In this document: piece after piece, positions 47,363-62,500 of the stretch
How the letters are laid out: every line of letters starts with the position of its first letter
Position numbering within the stretch: position 1 is the stretch's first letter
Source: Kitasatospora sp. NBC_00315
GTDB lineage: Bacteria > Actinomycetota > Actinomycetes > Streptomycetales > Streptomycetaceae
Length of the DNA: 64,000 nucleotides
NCBI RefSeq assembly: GCF_041435095.1
Contig: NZ_CP108025.1
Location: 2,542,001 to 2,606,000 of the forward strand
Direction: 5' to 3'
Notes under the pieces: generated by a model
Told to the model about the DNA's origin: nothing
The model's input: the letters and a program-made list of their open reading frames with translations, nothing else
Database searches by the model: none
Program-made: the position numbers and the translations under genes

Positions 47363-50300
47363 CTACGGCCAGAAGCCAACGATCGCATCCGCTGGCACAT
47401 TTTGCCAGATTAGCACCTCAGAGTCCTTCCTGGCGTAGGCACTATGCCTCGGACTTGACGGGAAAGGCCCATCGGAGATATCCGTGTACCTAAATGGAAT
47501 GCGGCGCAGGTCAATTGCCACCACCCCATTGCCTTGATTATATTTCCCAAAGGCGGTGGCCGGATCCTTACTCGTGGATATCCAGGGCGTCATCTTCTTT
47601 CCGGCCACGTGCGACAGTGGCGACACGCCAGCATTACTGGGATCCCGCGCCGTAAGGCCCACCGAATGGTCCTCACCCTGGGCGAGGGCTCGGTAAACGA
47701 TATTTCCATCGGGATCCGGCCCAGCGGGAGGGCACGAATTGTGGACAAGGACTGGCGTGGTCCCTGCCAGCACATAGTACGTGTGGAGGTTGGCGACGGT
47801 CAGGTTGTGCGTGGTGACCGCATAGGCGTAGTTCCGCACAGCCTGGACCGTGAGCGTGCTGCCGTCCGCTCGGCGGAGGTGCTCGCCGGATCGGAGCTCG
47901 CCGGCGTCGACCCACTGGCGGCGGGTCTCGCTCCAGTACGGGTGGTGGTGAGTGGAGGTGATGACCGCCGCAGCCGCGGGCGGGCCTCGGGGGCTGGCGT
48001 CGCTGGTGAGGGTGAGGTCGGTGAAGTCCGTGTCGTCCGGCGTGGTGATCGTCGCGGTGACCGTCTCCGGGTGGGTCTCGCCGGTCTGCGGATCAGTTGC
48101 CGTCACGACGTCGCCGACGCGAACCTGATCGATGGGCTTGGTGGTGCCGTCCGCCATCAGGACGGCCGTGCCGGAGGGGAAGCTGTTGCGCGCTGTCGAG
48201 CAACTCGTGCCCGCCGCCTCGTCGACTTCCTCCTTGGCCGCGTGGGACTCCGTGCTCGCGGCATCGCCGGCCGTCTCCTTGGCCGCCTTTTCCTCCGCGG
48301 CCGTGGCGGCCGCCTTCTCTGCGGTTCTGGCCTCCTCGGCGGCGGTCTTGGCTCGAACGATCGCCTTCTCCGCGTCCAGTGCCGCGCGTTCGCCGGCGCG
48401 GATGATGTCGTAGGCCTTGTCTATCTCTTTGTAGATCTTGAAAGCCTTGATGCCGACCTTGACGGCTTTGAAGATCTTGCCCCAGGGCACCGCGTTGAGC
48501 GCGGTGTTGACACAGGCCATCACATCGCCCTTGGTGAAGCAGTCACGGGCGTCGTTGAAGCCGATCAGGTCACCGATCATGTCGATCACCTGGTGCTGGA
48601 TCTCGTCGCGCTTGCGCTTGCCCTCGTTGATGACCTTCTGGGCGTTGTCGCTGTCGGCCTGCGCGGCCGTGACCTCCTGGTCCGTGGCCGAGGGTGGCGG
48701 CGTGGGGGTGGACGCCGGCTGGGTGTTGCGCACCGGGTCGGACGGGCCGCATACGTCCATGCACATCCGCAGCAGCCCGTTGGCGTCGGACTTGTTGACC
48801 GGACTGTTGTTGGCGTACGCGTAGGCGTTCCACTGCTGCGGGTCGCCGGCGTCCGTGATGGGGTCGGGGCTGATGAAGCGCCCTGTCTTGGGGTCGTACT
48901 CCCGGGCGCCGAGGAGGGTGAAGCCCGTGGCCGTCTCCTTGGTGCCGCCGACGAAACCCTTGTCGCCGGCCCAGACGCCGGCACCCGGCTGAGTGCCGCG
49001 CTCATTGCCGAACGGGTCGGTGGGACGGCGGACTTGGGCGAGCGTGCTGGAGTCGAACTGGACGCCGTTGGTGCCGTGCGGATCGGACGCCTGGTAGGCC
49101 AGGGTGGAGGCGCCCTTGGTGATCGTCCGGGTGACCGACAGGCCGTCCGGGGCCGCGTAGCTGCGGACGTCCGTCACGACACCGGTCGCGGTGTCGAGGG
49201 TCAGCTGGTCAGCGCCCAGATTGAGGGTGGTCTTCCCCGGATCCCGGCGGATCAGCTGGTTGCCGGAGCCGTCGTAGAGGTACTTGGTACCAAGGCTCTG
49301 CGCGGTTCCGCTGATCTGGTCGAGCTTGCCCTGCGGGTTCCAGGTCAGAGTCTGCGTACCCGGGGTACTGGTGATGGCTGCGGTGTTGCCCGACGCGTCG
49401 TAGGTGTACGACGTGACCGCGCTCCCGGCCGGGCCGGTCCGAGTGGACTTCACCAGTGCGTGCGGACCGCCCGTACCGCCGCCCGTGGCCGGATCGGTGG
49501 TAGGCGTGTTCGGACCGGTGGCGAAGGTCTGGGTGGTGGTGACGTCCTTGCTGGTGTCACCGGTGACGTCCTTCTGGACCAGCTTGGTGCGGTTGCCGGT
49601 CAAGTCGTACTCGTACTGCTGCCAGTACGGCGCGGGCCCTCCGACCTTCGGTGTGCCCGCGTTGGCGCAGCCACCGATGTTGGGAACGCTCGGCTGGGCG
49701 GCGACGGTCTGGGTGCCGGTGTCGGTCCAGGCCTGAGTGAGCCGACCCAGGTAGTCGTGGGTGAAGCACTGCAGGTCCGCCACCGTGCCGTCCTGGGCGT
49801 CACGGACGGAGGTGACCTGGCCCAGCGCGTTGTACGTGTAGTCGTTGACGTCGACGTCGGCGTTGGGCGAGTTCTGCTTGTTCACGATCGAGCGGGTGAC
49901 CCTGCCCGTGGCATCGTCGATCGTCATCGTGGAGACGACCTGAGCACCGGACGAGCCGAGCGTGGTGCGGATGGGTCGGCCATACGGGTCGTACCGCACG
50001 TCCACGACGTACGGTGTGGCCGACAGTCCGACCGTGCCCGACAGTCCGGTCAGTTGGCCGACCGTGTTGAAGGCGAAGGTCAGGGTCTCCGCGCCCCTAC
50101 CGGCCACGGTGGGGAGCTGGGTGGTCGCCAACCGGCCGGCCTTGTCGTACTTGTTGGTGGTGGGGTAGGTCCCGCCGAGTGCGTCTTCGGTCGAGGGGAT
50201 CGTGATCTTGCTGCCGAGTTCGCGGTAGCCGATGTCGTAGCCCGTGACCTCGGACTTGTAGGCGTCGCGGGTGCCGGTCGGTCCTTGGGCGTATCGGGTC

Positions 50301-53300
50301 GTGGAGGTGGGCTTGCCGAGCACCAGACTGTCGTAGGTCCATGCCACGACCTGCTTGGCGGAGTCAGCGGCCGTGCCCTCGTAGGTTCCCGTCACACGGC
50401 CCAGCAGATCGGTGGCACTGGTGGTGCTCTCACCTCGCGCATCCGTGGTCGTGACGAGGTTCTTGGTGTCGTCGTACGTAGTGGTGCCGATGCCTGAGTC
50501 CGGGTCGGCACTCCTCACCGGCCGGCCGAGCAGGTCGTACTCGTAGGTCCACTGGTTTCCCACGGCGTCCCTACGCCACGCCTCCTTGCCGGACACCGTG
50601 TAGCCGTAGGTCGTCTCGTCGTACGCGCCGGTCGGGGTGTTGGCCCGGTACTGGCGCAGCGCCGTGGTCCGTCCCCGGCCGTCGGTGACCGTCGCGGTGG
50701 CGTAGCCACCGGCCGGCGGCACGGTTCGCGTCTCATCGGCGCCGACGTACTGGGTGCTGCTGCGCCACTGCTCGACGCCCAACGACTGGAAGATCGTAGC
50801 CGTGGTACGGCCTAGGCCGTCGTACTTCTGCACCGTCTGCGCCGGGATCTGACCGTCGGGGTTGACCCCGCCGTTGGGCATGAAGAGTGCGCCACTCGGT
50901 ACGGCCTGGTCGTTGTAGTACGCGGCGCTGGTCTTGGTCTGCCAGCCGTGCGAGTCGAACAGAGCGTCCGTGATCATGCGGCCCGGTGCGCCGGACGGCG
51001 TCGAGGCCTGGGTCTGGCGAATCCGGCCCAGGCCGTCGTAGATCGTGAAGCTGGAGGTGTAGGTCCTCAGATCGCCCATCAGCGCCTGGGTCAGCACGGT
51101 CGAGGGCGCGTTGGTGCCGTTGAGGGCGTAGGAGAACGTCCGGTTGGGCAACGCACCCTTGCTCCGGTCATAACCAGGTTGCCAGGAGGCCGTGCCGCGG
51201 CCGAGGGCGTCGTAGTCCTGCTCGGAGACACGGCCGTTCTCGTCCTGGACCTTCACCGGCAGAGCGCGGCCGACATCCAGGGTGGTGACGTTCTGCCAGC
51301 CGAGCGGGTTGGTGTGGGTGATCACGGTCGGGAGCGAACCGGTGGCCGGACTGTAGGCGGTCCTGGTCTCAGCCCCGAGCTTGTGGGTGTCGTCCTTCCG
51401 GGTCGGGTCGATGGTGCTGAGGACGCGACCGTAGGCGTCGAAGGTCGCCTCTGCGGTGAGGCGGTACTTGGGAGTGGAGCCGTCATAGCCCTCCAGCACC
51501 TCGGTGGCGGTCTGCTCGAACTTGGTACCGGCCTGGCCCCACTCCAGGGAGTCGAAGTACGAGCGGGTGTCGGCCACCGTGTTGGCGGCGGTCGCACTCT
51601 GGTCGCAGCCGCCGGAGAGGATCAGGGTGCGCGAAGCGAGTTGGGTCAGAGCGCCGTTCGGGCCGGTCGCGTAGGTGAACGAGGTGCAGAGCATCTGCTC
51701 GGGGTGCGCCAGGTCCCCCTTGTCCTCCACGGTCAGCGGGCGGGCAAGGTCCGTGGTGTCGTAGGTGGACGCCTGTTCAGTGGTGCGCCAGGTGCCGTTC
51801 GCGAGCTTGGAACGTGTCGTGACCTTGCCGCTGGCGGTGGCCCTGGCGGTGATCGGCGGCATGCCGCCGGACTGCGCACGGGTCGCCGTGATCGCGCCGA
51901 GCCATGGGGTGGAGACCACGTCGGAGACCACACTCCCGTTGGCCTCGTCATAGGTGCGGGTGTCACGGATGTAGCCGGCCAGGACGTTCTCGTCGACGAT
52001 GCTGCCACCCTGGACGTCCGGGACGGAGACGCTGCGCTTGGTACCGTCGGCGAGTACGTCACCGTCCATGCCGCGTAGGAATGTGGAGACCGACTGCGTG
52101 CGCGGCGCCTCGACGGCGCTGCCGGAGCCCGAGCGGGTGGTGACTGTCGCGTAGCCGCGGAACTGGTCCCAGGTCCGCATCTTGGGATCGGCGAGCTCGG
52201 AGTCATTGCGGTGCCAGGCCGCGCCGCCGCCGTACTCGTAGTCCACGACGGTGCTGACGGAGCCGGTCACCGCGTCCTGTTGGGTGACGGACTGGACGAT
52301 GACCTTGTTGAACCAGTCGTACACGGGATCGGCTGCCGACTGCCCCGGCAGGTACCACCTCACCGGCATGCAGGCCATCGTGTTGCTGTCCTCGGAGGAC
52401 GGCATGTGACCGGCAACGCGAGAGCATTCGGCAGGCTTGTAGACGACGTTGACCACGCCACCGGTCTCGGTGGTGATCTTCTGGATGCGCGGCCGTCTGT
52501 ACGGCTCCACCGATGCGTGCGTGCCATCGGGGCGGATGATCTCGCCGTCGACACGGTTGGGGATCTGCAGCGGCTGGAAGGCGACTGCAGGGAGGGTGAT
52601 CGGCGTCTTGCCGTTGCTGCCGGTGCGCTGCACCGAGTCCAGCCACAGTGCCGGGGACGTACCGTCGCCGGGATCCTGGAAGGACTGGTTCAGCGCGAAG
52701 GAGTCCACCGAGCGGTACGCGGTGGTGGTCGGGTCCCAGACCTCTGTGTCGATCTTCGTAAGGCGCCGGGTGCTCCAGAACGTCGGCGAGTACACGGTGC
52801 AGTCACCGGTCGCGTCACAGGTCTGGTCGATGGGTGTGTCGGGCCACGACTTCGCGTTGGCCTTCACCCGCTGCGCGGGATCACAGGTGATGGCGTCGGC
52901 CGGGATGCAACGCTCGGTCGTGCGGAACCACGCCTGGGCGGCCGGGTTGGCCTTGCCCTTCGCGGCGATCTGGTCGGGCAGGAGCTGGCCGTAGCCGACC
53001 CAGACGGGGTAACTCGCGCGCTCGTACTGAGTGCGGGTGCCGGCGCCCTGGTTCTGGCCGCCACCACGGGAGTAGGAGTTGTGCTCCTGCGCGTACCGAT
53101 AGGTGATCAGGTTCTGGTGCGGATCGACGACGTAGTCCAGCGACCACTGCCAACCCATCTGCGACCAGGAGTTGGTCGCCGGGGAGGCGGACTTCATGCA
53201 CGGGTCCTGACCACCGGGCCAGTACACCGGCACCGTGGAGACGGAGTCGGAGGCCGTGTCGGTGCCGTCACCACCGGGCAGGTGGTTCGCACCGAAGTAG

Positions 53301-54646
53301 AACTGGGTGCCGTCGACGGTGGTGATCCGCCATGCCTCGCCCGCCCACGCACTGTTGCTCCGACCGGTCAGACGCTCGACCCTGGTACCGTCCTCGCCCT
53401 GCAGGTGCCAGGCGCAGGAGGTGTCGTCGCGCACCAGTTGGCCGGCGTGGCCCGCGAGCGACAGGGACAGGAGGTCCCCACCCCAGCACTGGTCGCCGGA
53501 GTTCTCCACTCCAGCGTCCTTGCAGCCCTTGTAACCGCGCGTGATCGAGCCCGGCTGCCACTCCCAACCGTCACCGATCCACGACGGCTGCGCGTTCGTC
53601 GACGCCGTCCTCCCGTCCACCGCCGCCGAGTCGTAGGCCAGCGAGACGCTCGGGGCGGAGCCGCCCAGCGCGGACGGCATCTCCACCGTGTACCCGTACG
53701 TGAAGTTCGCCGCGTTCGCACCTGCCTGCCACGACGACGAAGGCGTCAACGGCGAGGCCGAGAAGTCGCCGGACGAACCCGACGGACCCGCCTCCACCGC
53801 CAGCGCCACCACCGGACCACCGCTCGGCGCGGCGGTCGGAGCGGCGAAGGCGCTCACAGAGGAGGAGGACTTCGTGGCCGACGACGCGGTGGCGGCAGAC
53901 GTGACCGCCGGGACGTCGATGTCCGCGACCAGTCGCCCGGCGTCGTCGCGGTGTGACGCGACCGGCGTGCGGGTGGTGCAGCCAGCCGCTCCCGGAGTTG
54001 TCAGTGCGCAGCCCGGGAGCTGCACCACCCGTGCCCGGTCGGACCAGTTGGCGCCCGCCGCGCTGGCCCACGCGGACGTGTCAAGGCCCACCTCGACCTT
54101 ACCCGCCGAGCCGCCCTCGCCCGTGTCCGCCACCGAGAGCAGAGCGCCGTTCACGCCGGCCGCGCGGGTCTTCGCCTCGTCGGCGAGCTCCACCCGCAGC
54201 TTTACGTCCCCGCCCTCGCCGGGTGCCAGTGGCGCCGCCTGCGCCGAAGCCGTCGAACCCGGTGCCTGCTCTACCCACACCGGCAGGGAACCAACCTGCA
54301 CCGGCGAGTTCGCCGGCGCCGCGTCCCGAACAGCGGAGGAGGAGGCTGCAGTGGCGTCCGGCAGTACTGTCGTCGCCGCCCCCGAGGCCGGTCCCGCCGT
54401 CTCGGGTGGAGACCACTTCCTACCCGGATCGGCCGCGTGCCCGTCCGCCTTCGCGTCCACACCCTTCACCGGCGACGACTGCGGCAACGGCGTGTTCGGC
54501 GGGATCCACACCGCCGGCGGCTTCACCGCATCCGCCACTGCCTCCGTCGAAGGAATCGTCACCACCGACATCAGCACTGCCAGCGCCGACACCGCGGCCA
54601 ACCGAGAACAACGTGAGCGCACGAACAGCCCAGCACGACGCGACAA
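47363..54646 (-). CDS. RHS polymorphic toxin with HINT domain and ADP-ribosyltransferase-like tip
   Basis: A 2427-residue exported toxin. A signal peptide (RLAAVSALAVLMSVVTIPST) is followed by an N-terminal region with LAYDSAAVDGRTAS and WIGDGWEWQPGSITRGYKGC, typical of actinobacterial RHS proteins. YD/RHS repeats follow for about 1300 residues (YDPYGRPIRT, YDLLGRPVRSADPDSG), then the RHS-associated core (LLGAREYDPKTGRFISPDP). A HINT domain (about 2145-2304) starts at CSTARNSFPSGT and ends LVHNSC, an Asn-Ser junction for self-cleavage. The 120-residue tip has VYRAL, WISTSKDPATA and DSEVLIWQNVP, matching an R-S-E ADP-ribosyltransferase pattern. The TTG at 54646 follows GGGGGA; an open frame extends to 54703. 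Confidence 0.9.
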   Translation of the reverse strand: MSRRAGLFVRSRCSRLAAVSALAVLMSVVTIPSTEAVADAVKPPAVWIPPNTPLPQSSPVKGVDAKADGHAADPGRKWSPPETAGPASGAATTVLPDATAASSSAVRDAAPANSPVQVGSLPVWVEQAPGSTASAQAAPLAPGEGGDVKLRVELADEAKTRAAGVNGALLSVADTGEGGSAGKVEVGLDTSAWASAAGANWSDRARVVQLPGCALTTPGAAGCTTRTPVASHRDDAGRLVADIDVPAVTSAATASSATKSSSSVSAFAAPTAAPSGGPVVALAVEAGPSGSSGDFSASPLTPSSSWQAGANAANFTYGYTVEMPSALGGSAPSVSLAYDSAAVDGRTASTNAQPSWIGDGWEWQPGSITRGYKGCKDAGVENSGDQCWGGDLLSLSLAGHAGQLVRDDTSCAWHLQGEDGTRVERLTGRSNSAWAGEAWRITTVDGTQFYFGANHLPGGDGTDTASDSVSTVPVYWPGGQDPCMKSASPATNSWSQMGWQWSLDYVVDPHQNLITYRYAQEHNSYSRGGGQNQGAGTRTQYERASYPVWVGYGQLLPDQIAAKGKANPAAQAWFRTTERCIPADAITCDPAQRVKANAKSWPDTPIDQTCDATGDCTVYSPTFWSTRRLTKIDTEVWDPTTTAYRSVDSFALNQSFQDPGDGTSPALWLDSVQRTGSNGKTPITLPAVAFQPLQIPNRVDGEIIRPDGTHASVEPYRRPRIQKITTETGGVVNVVYKPAECSRVAGHMPSSEDSNTMACMPVRWYLPGQSAADPVYDWFNKVIVQSVTQQDAVTGSVSTVVDYEYGGGAAWHRNDSELADPKMRTWDQFRGYATVTTRSGSGSAVEAPRTQSVSTFLRGMDGDVLADGTKRSVSVPDVQGGSIVDENVLAGYIRDTRTYDEANGSVVSDVVSTPWLGAITATRAQSGGMPPITARATASGKVTTRSKLANGTWRTTEQASTYDTTDLARPLTVEDKGDLAHPEQMLCTSFTYATGPNGALTQLASRTLILSGGCDQSATAANTVADTRSYFDSLEWGQAGTKFEQTATEVLEGYDGSTPKYRLTAEATFDAYGRVLSTIDPTRKDDTHKLGAETRTAYSPATGSLPTVITHTNPLGWQNVTTLDVGRALPVKVQDENGRVSEQDYDALGRGTASWQPGYDRSKGALPNRTFSYALNGTNAPSTVLTQALMGDLRTYTSSFTIYDGLGRIRQTQASTPSGAPGRMITDALFDSHGWQTKTSAAYYNDQAVPSGALFMPNGGVNPDGQIPAQTVQKYDGLGRTTATIFQSLGVEQWRSSTQYVGADETRTVPPAGGYATATVTDGRGRTTALRQYRANTPTGAYDETTYGYTVSGKEAWRRDAVGNQWTYEYDLLGRPVRSADPDSGIGTTTYDDTKNLVTTTDARGESTTSATDLLGRVTGTYEGTAADSAKQVVAWTYDSLVLGKPTSTTRYAQGPTGTRDAYKSEVTGYDIGYRELGSKITIPSTEDALGGTYPTTNKYDKAGRLATTQLPTVAGRGAETLTFAFNTVGQLTGLSGTVGLSATPYVVDVRYDPYGRPIRTTLGSSGAQVVSTMTIDDATGRVTRSIVNKQNSPNADVDVNDYTYNALGQVTSVRDAQDGTVADLQCFTHDYLGRLTQAWTDTGTQTVAAQPSVPNIGGCANAGTPKVGGPAPYWQQYEYDLTGNRTKLVQKDVTGDTSKDVTTTQTFATGPNTPTTDPATGGGTGGPHALVKSTRTGPAGSAVTSYTYDASGNTAAITSTPGTQTLTWNPQGKLDQISGTAQSLGTKYLYDGSGNQLIRRDPGKTTLNLGADQLTLDTATGVVTDVRSYAAPDGLSVTRTITKGASTLAYQASDPHGTNGVQFDSSTLAQVRRPTDPFGNERGTQPGAGVWAGDKGFVGGTKETATGFTLLGAREYDPKTGRFISPDPITDAGDPQQWNAYAYANNSPVNKSDANGLLRMCMDVCGPSDPVRNTQPASTPTPPPSATDQEVTAAQADSDNAQKVINEGKRKRDEIQHQVIDMIGDLIGFNDARDCFTKGDVMACVNTALNAVPWGKIFKAVKVGIKAFKIYKEIDKAYDIIRAGERAALDAEKAIVRAKTAAEEARTAEKAAATAAEEKAAKETAGDAASTESHAAKEEVDEAAGTSCSTARNSFPSGTAVLMADGTTKPIDQVRVGDVVTATDPQTGETHPETVTATITTPDDTDFTDLTLTSDASPRGPPAAAAVITSTHHHPYWSETRRQWVDAGELRSGEHLRRADGSTLTVQAVRNYAYAVTTHNLTVANLHTYYVLAGTTPVLVHNSCPPAGPDPDGNIVYRALAQGEDHSVGLTARDPSNAGVSPLSHVAGKKMTPWISTSKDPATAFGKYNQGNGVVAIDLRRIPFRYTDISDGPFPSSPRHSAYARKDSEVLIWQNVPADAIVGFWP

Positions 54647-59294
<4,648 letters not shown>

Positions 59295-59328
59295 CCCTCC
59301 CCGGCCCGGCCGGGAGCACGACCGGGTG

Positions 59329-59367
59329 GACGGGCCCGTCGCCGAGACCGCGCGGCGGGCCCGTTCG
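59329..59367 (+). terminator. Possible terminator after the lectin-domain gene
   Basis: An imperfect inverted repeat, ACGGGCCCGTCGCCG against CGGCGGGCCCGT, lies about 35 bases after the stop codon. No T run follows. Confidence 0.4.
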
Positions 59368-59583
59368 TTCCTGCGCGACTCGTCCACGGACCCCGACACG
59401 TCATCAATCGAGACATATGAGGCATACACCCCCGCGACGTTGACACCGCCTGTCTCAGCTGGTGGGCTTTGGCCGCGACGTGGATCGCAGGTGGTGGGAC
59501 GCGGCAGCGCGGCCCGGCGCGGTTCGCTGGCCACGTCGTCCGTCCGGCTCGTTGACCTGGGCACTCACCGCGAGGAGTCTCCT

Positions 59584-62500
59584 GTGCAGTCCCGTGTGTC
59601 CGTCGCCGCCGGCCGTCGGCTGAGGCAGCAGTTGGAGCAGAGCGCCGCCCTTCGGGACGTGCTCCACCACCCGGCGGCGCTCGCGGCGCGCCGGGCGACG
59701 GCCAGGACCGCGCGGCAGCTGGCACCACGGGCCGCGGACCGGATGATCGCGGATCTCAAGGGGACGGAGCCGCTGCTGGCGTCCGTGCGCGCGGAGCGCG
59801 GCACCGTCCACGGCACCGGCACCGTGCGGATCCCGGCTCCCCGGCGGCGGACCCTGCAGATGGCCGCGACGCTCTCGGCGGCGGCCGTGGTCGGCGGACT
59901 GCTGGTGAGCGGCCCGGTGTCGTACGCCGCGCCGCCCTCGTACGCGGCGGCGGCCGCCGACCTCACGGGTGAGACGGACGCGGCGCCGCAGACGCCGCTC
60001 GGCAGCGTCGCCGACCCGCAGGTGTTCCCGCGCCCGCAGCAGCAGAGCGTGGCCGGCCGGCCGGTGACCGTACCCGCCGAGGTGGCGCTGGTGCTCGCGC
60101 CCAAGGCGGACGACGGCGCCGTGGACGCGGTGCGCGAGGTGCTGGGCATCGCCGGTGCGAACACGCTGACCCCGCGACCCGACTCGCCCGCGCCGGCCGC
60201 CGGTTCGCTGGTGGTGTACGTCGGCGGCCCGGGCGAGGGCGCGGACGGCACGGTGGACCGGGTACTGCGCGAGCTGACGGTGGCGGCGGGCGGCTCGGAC
60301 AGCGCGGCGCCCTCGCCGGGCGGGCTGCCGGCCGGCGGATACGTCCTGGCGGCCGGTCAGCTGCCCGCGCAGGGCGGCGGGACGTACGGCGCGGTGGTGC
60401 TCGCCGGGGTCGACGCCACCGGCACGTACTACGCGGCGCAGAGCATGCGGCAACTGCTGGCGGCCGTCCCGGGCGGCCAGGGCCAGGGCCCGACGGCCGA
60501 ACCGGCCGGCGCGGGCAGCCTCGGCCTGCCCGGGATCGCCCTGCGGGACTGGCCGTCCGGAGCGCCGGTGCGCGGCACCGCCGAGGCCTTCTACGGCACG
60601 CCGTGGACGCAGCACCAGCGGCTGGAGCAGTTGGAGTTCCTCGGCCGCTCCAAGCAGAACTTCTACCTCTACTCCCCCGGCGACGACCCGCTGCGGCTGT
60701 CCCGCTGGCGCGACGCCTACCCCGCCGGCCAGGCCGCGGACCTCGCGGCGCTCGCCTCCGCCGCCCGCCGCGGCCACATCACGCTCGGCTACGCGATCGA
60801 CCCCGGCCAGTCGTTCTGCTACAGCTCGGGCAAGGACCTCGACGCGCTGGTCGCCAAACTGGAGAGCCTGCGCAAGCTGGGCTTCGGCGCCTTCCAGCTG
60901 CAGTTCCTGGACGTCAGCTACGACGAGTGGCACTGCGGCGCGGACAAGCACACCTACGGAACCGGCCCGGCCGCCGCCGCGAAGGCGCAGGCCGAACTGG
61001 TCGGCAAGGTCCAGCAGCGGCTGGCCGCCGGGGGCGGGGCACCAGTGCCCCTCTCGGTGGTGCCCACCGAGTACCACCAGCAGGGCGCCACCCCGTACCG
61101 CTCGGCGCTGGCGGCCGCACTGCCCGAGGGCGTCCAGGTCGCCTGGAGCGGCGTCGGGGTGATCCCGGACCGGATCACGGCCGCTCAGACCGCCGACACC
61201 GGCTCGCTGTACGGGCACCCGCTGGTCACCATGGACAACTACCCGGTCAACGACTCCAGCCCGGACCGCCTCTACCTCGGCGCGTACACCGGCCGCGACC
61301 CCGAAGTCGCCACCCGCTCGGCGGTGCTGCTGACCGGCGCGATGCAGCAGCCGGTGGCCTCCCGGGTCGCGCTGGCCACGGCGGGCGACTTCGCCTGGAA
61401 CCCGGCCGGCTACCAGCCGCAGCAGTCCTGGCAGGCCGCGCTGCGCTCGCTGGCGGGCCCCACCGCCGCCCCCGCCGGAGCCGCCGCGGCCCCGGCGGGC
61501 CCGGGGTCGGCGCTCGCCGCCGTCACCGCGCTGGCCGGCAACAGCTCCTCGTCCCCGCTGGCCAAGCAGGAGTCCGGCTACCTGGCCCCGCTGCTGGACC
61601 GGTTCTGGGCCGCGCTGGAGCCGGGCGCCCCGGACCCCGCCGCGGTGGCCGCCGCGGCGGCCCCGCTGCGCGAGGCGTTCACCGCGATGGCGAGCGCGCC
61701 GCTGACCCTGGCGGCCGATCCGGCGACGGCCGCGCTGGCCGCCGAGGCGGGGCCCTGGCTCACCTCGCTGCGCACCTACGGGCTGGCCGGGCAGTGCGCG
61801 ATCGACATGCTGGTGGCGCAGCACGGCGGGGACGGCTCCGCCGCCTGGAAGGCCCGGGTCGCGCTGAGCGGGCTGCGCGAGCAGGCCGCGCAGAGCCCGG
61901 CGACGGTCGGCGCGGGCGTGCTCGGCCCGTTCCTGGAGCGGGCGGTCGCGGCCGCCGACACCTGGGCGGGTGTCGCCGGCGGCGGTGTCCGGGCGACCAG
62001 CACCCTGGGCAGCGCGGGCGACCACGCGCCGGTGCTCATGACGGACGGCGCGGCCGACAGCTTCTACTGGAGCTCGGCGCCCCCGCAGCCGGGCGACGCG
62101 GTCGGGCTGGATCTCGGCGACGGCCGTCCGGTGGGCAGCGTGACGCTGCTGATGGGCTCCTGGGGCAACGGCCCGGACGCCGCCACCGCGACGGACGACT
62201 ACGTCCGGGACGGGGTGCTGGAGTACTCCACCGGCGAGGGCGGCTGGAAGCAGCTGGCCCAGCTGCGGAACCAGCGGAGCGTGACCGTGGCCGTCCCGGC
62301 CGGCGAGGTGGTGCGGGCGGTTCGCCTGCGTGCCACCTCGGCGCAGAAGACGGCGGTCGCGATACGCGAGTTCAGCGTGACGGCGCCGGGAGACGCCCCG
62401 ACCAGCGTCTCCGGCGGCCCGGCCGCCGCCCCCGGCTTCTCGGCCGCGGCCGTGCTGGACGGCAACCCCGACACCGCCTACCGGGCCGCCGTCGCGCCGA

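Noticed and set aside
41184..47786. The shared AGCACATAGTACGTGTGG segments as the attachment-site core of the integrative element
   Set aside because: The identity is part of a longer coding match to the end of the RHS HINT domain and lies outside the integrase-side boundary, so common ancestry of the two RHS tips explains it better.
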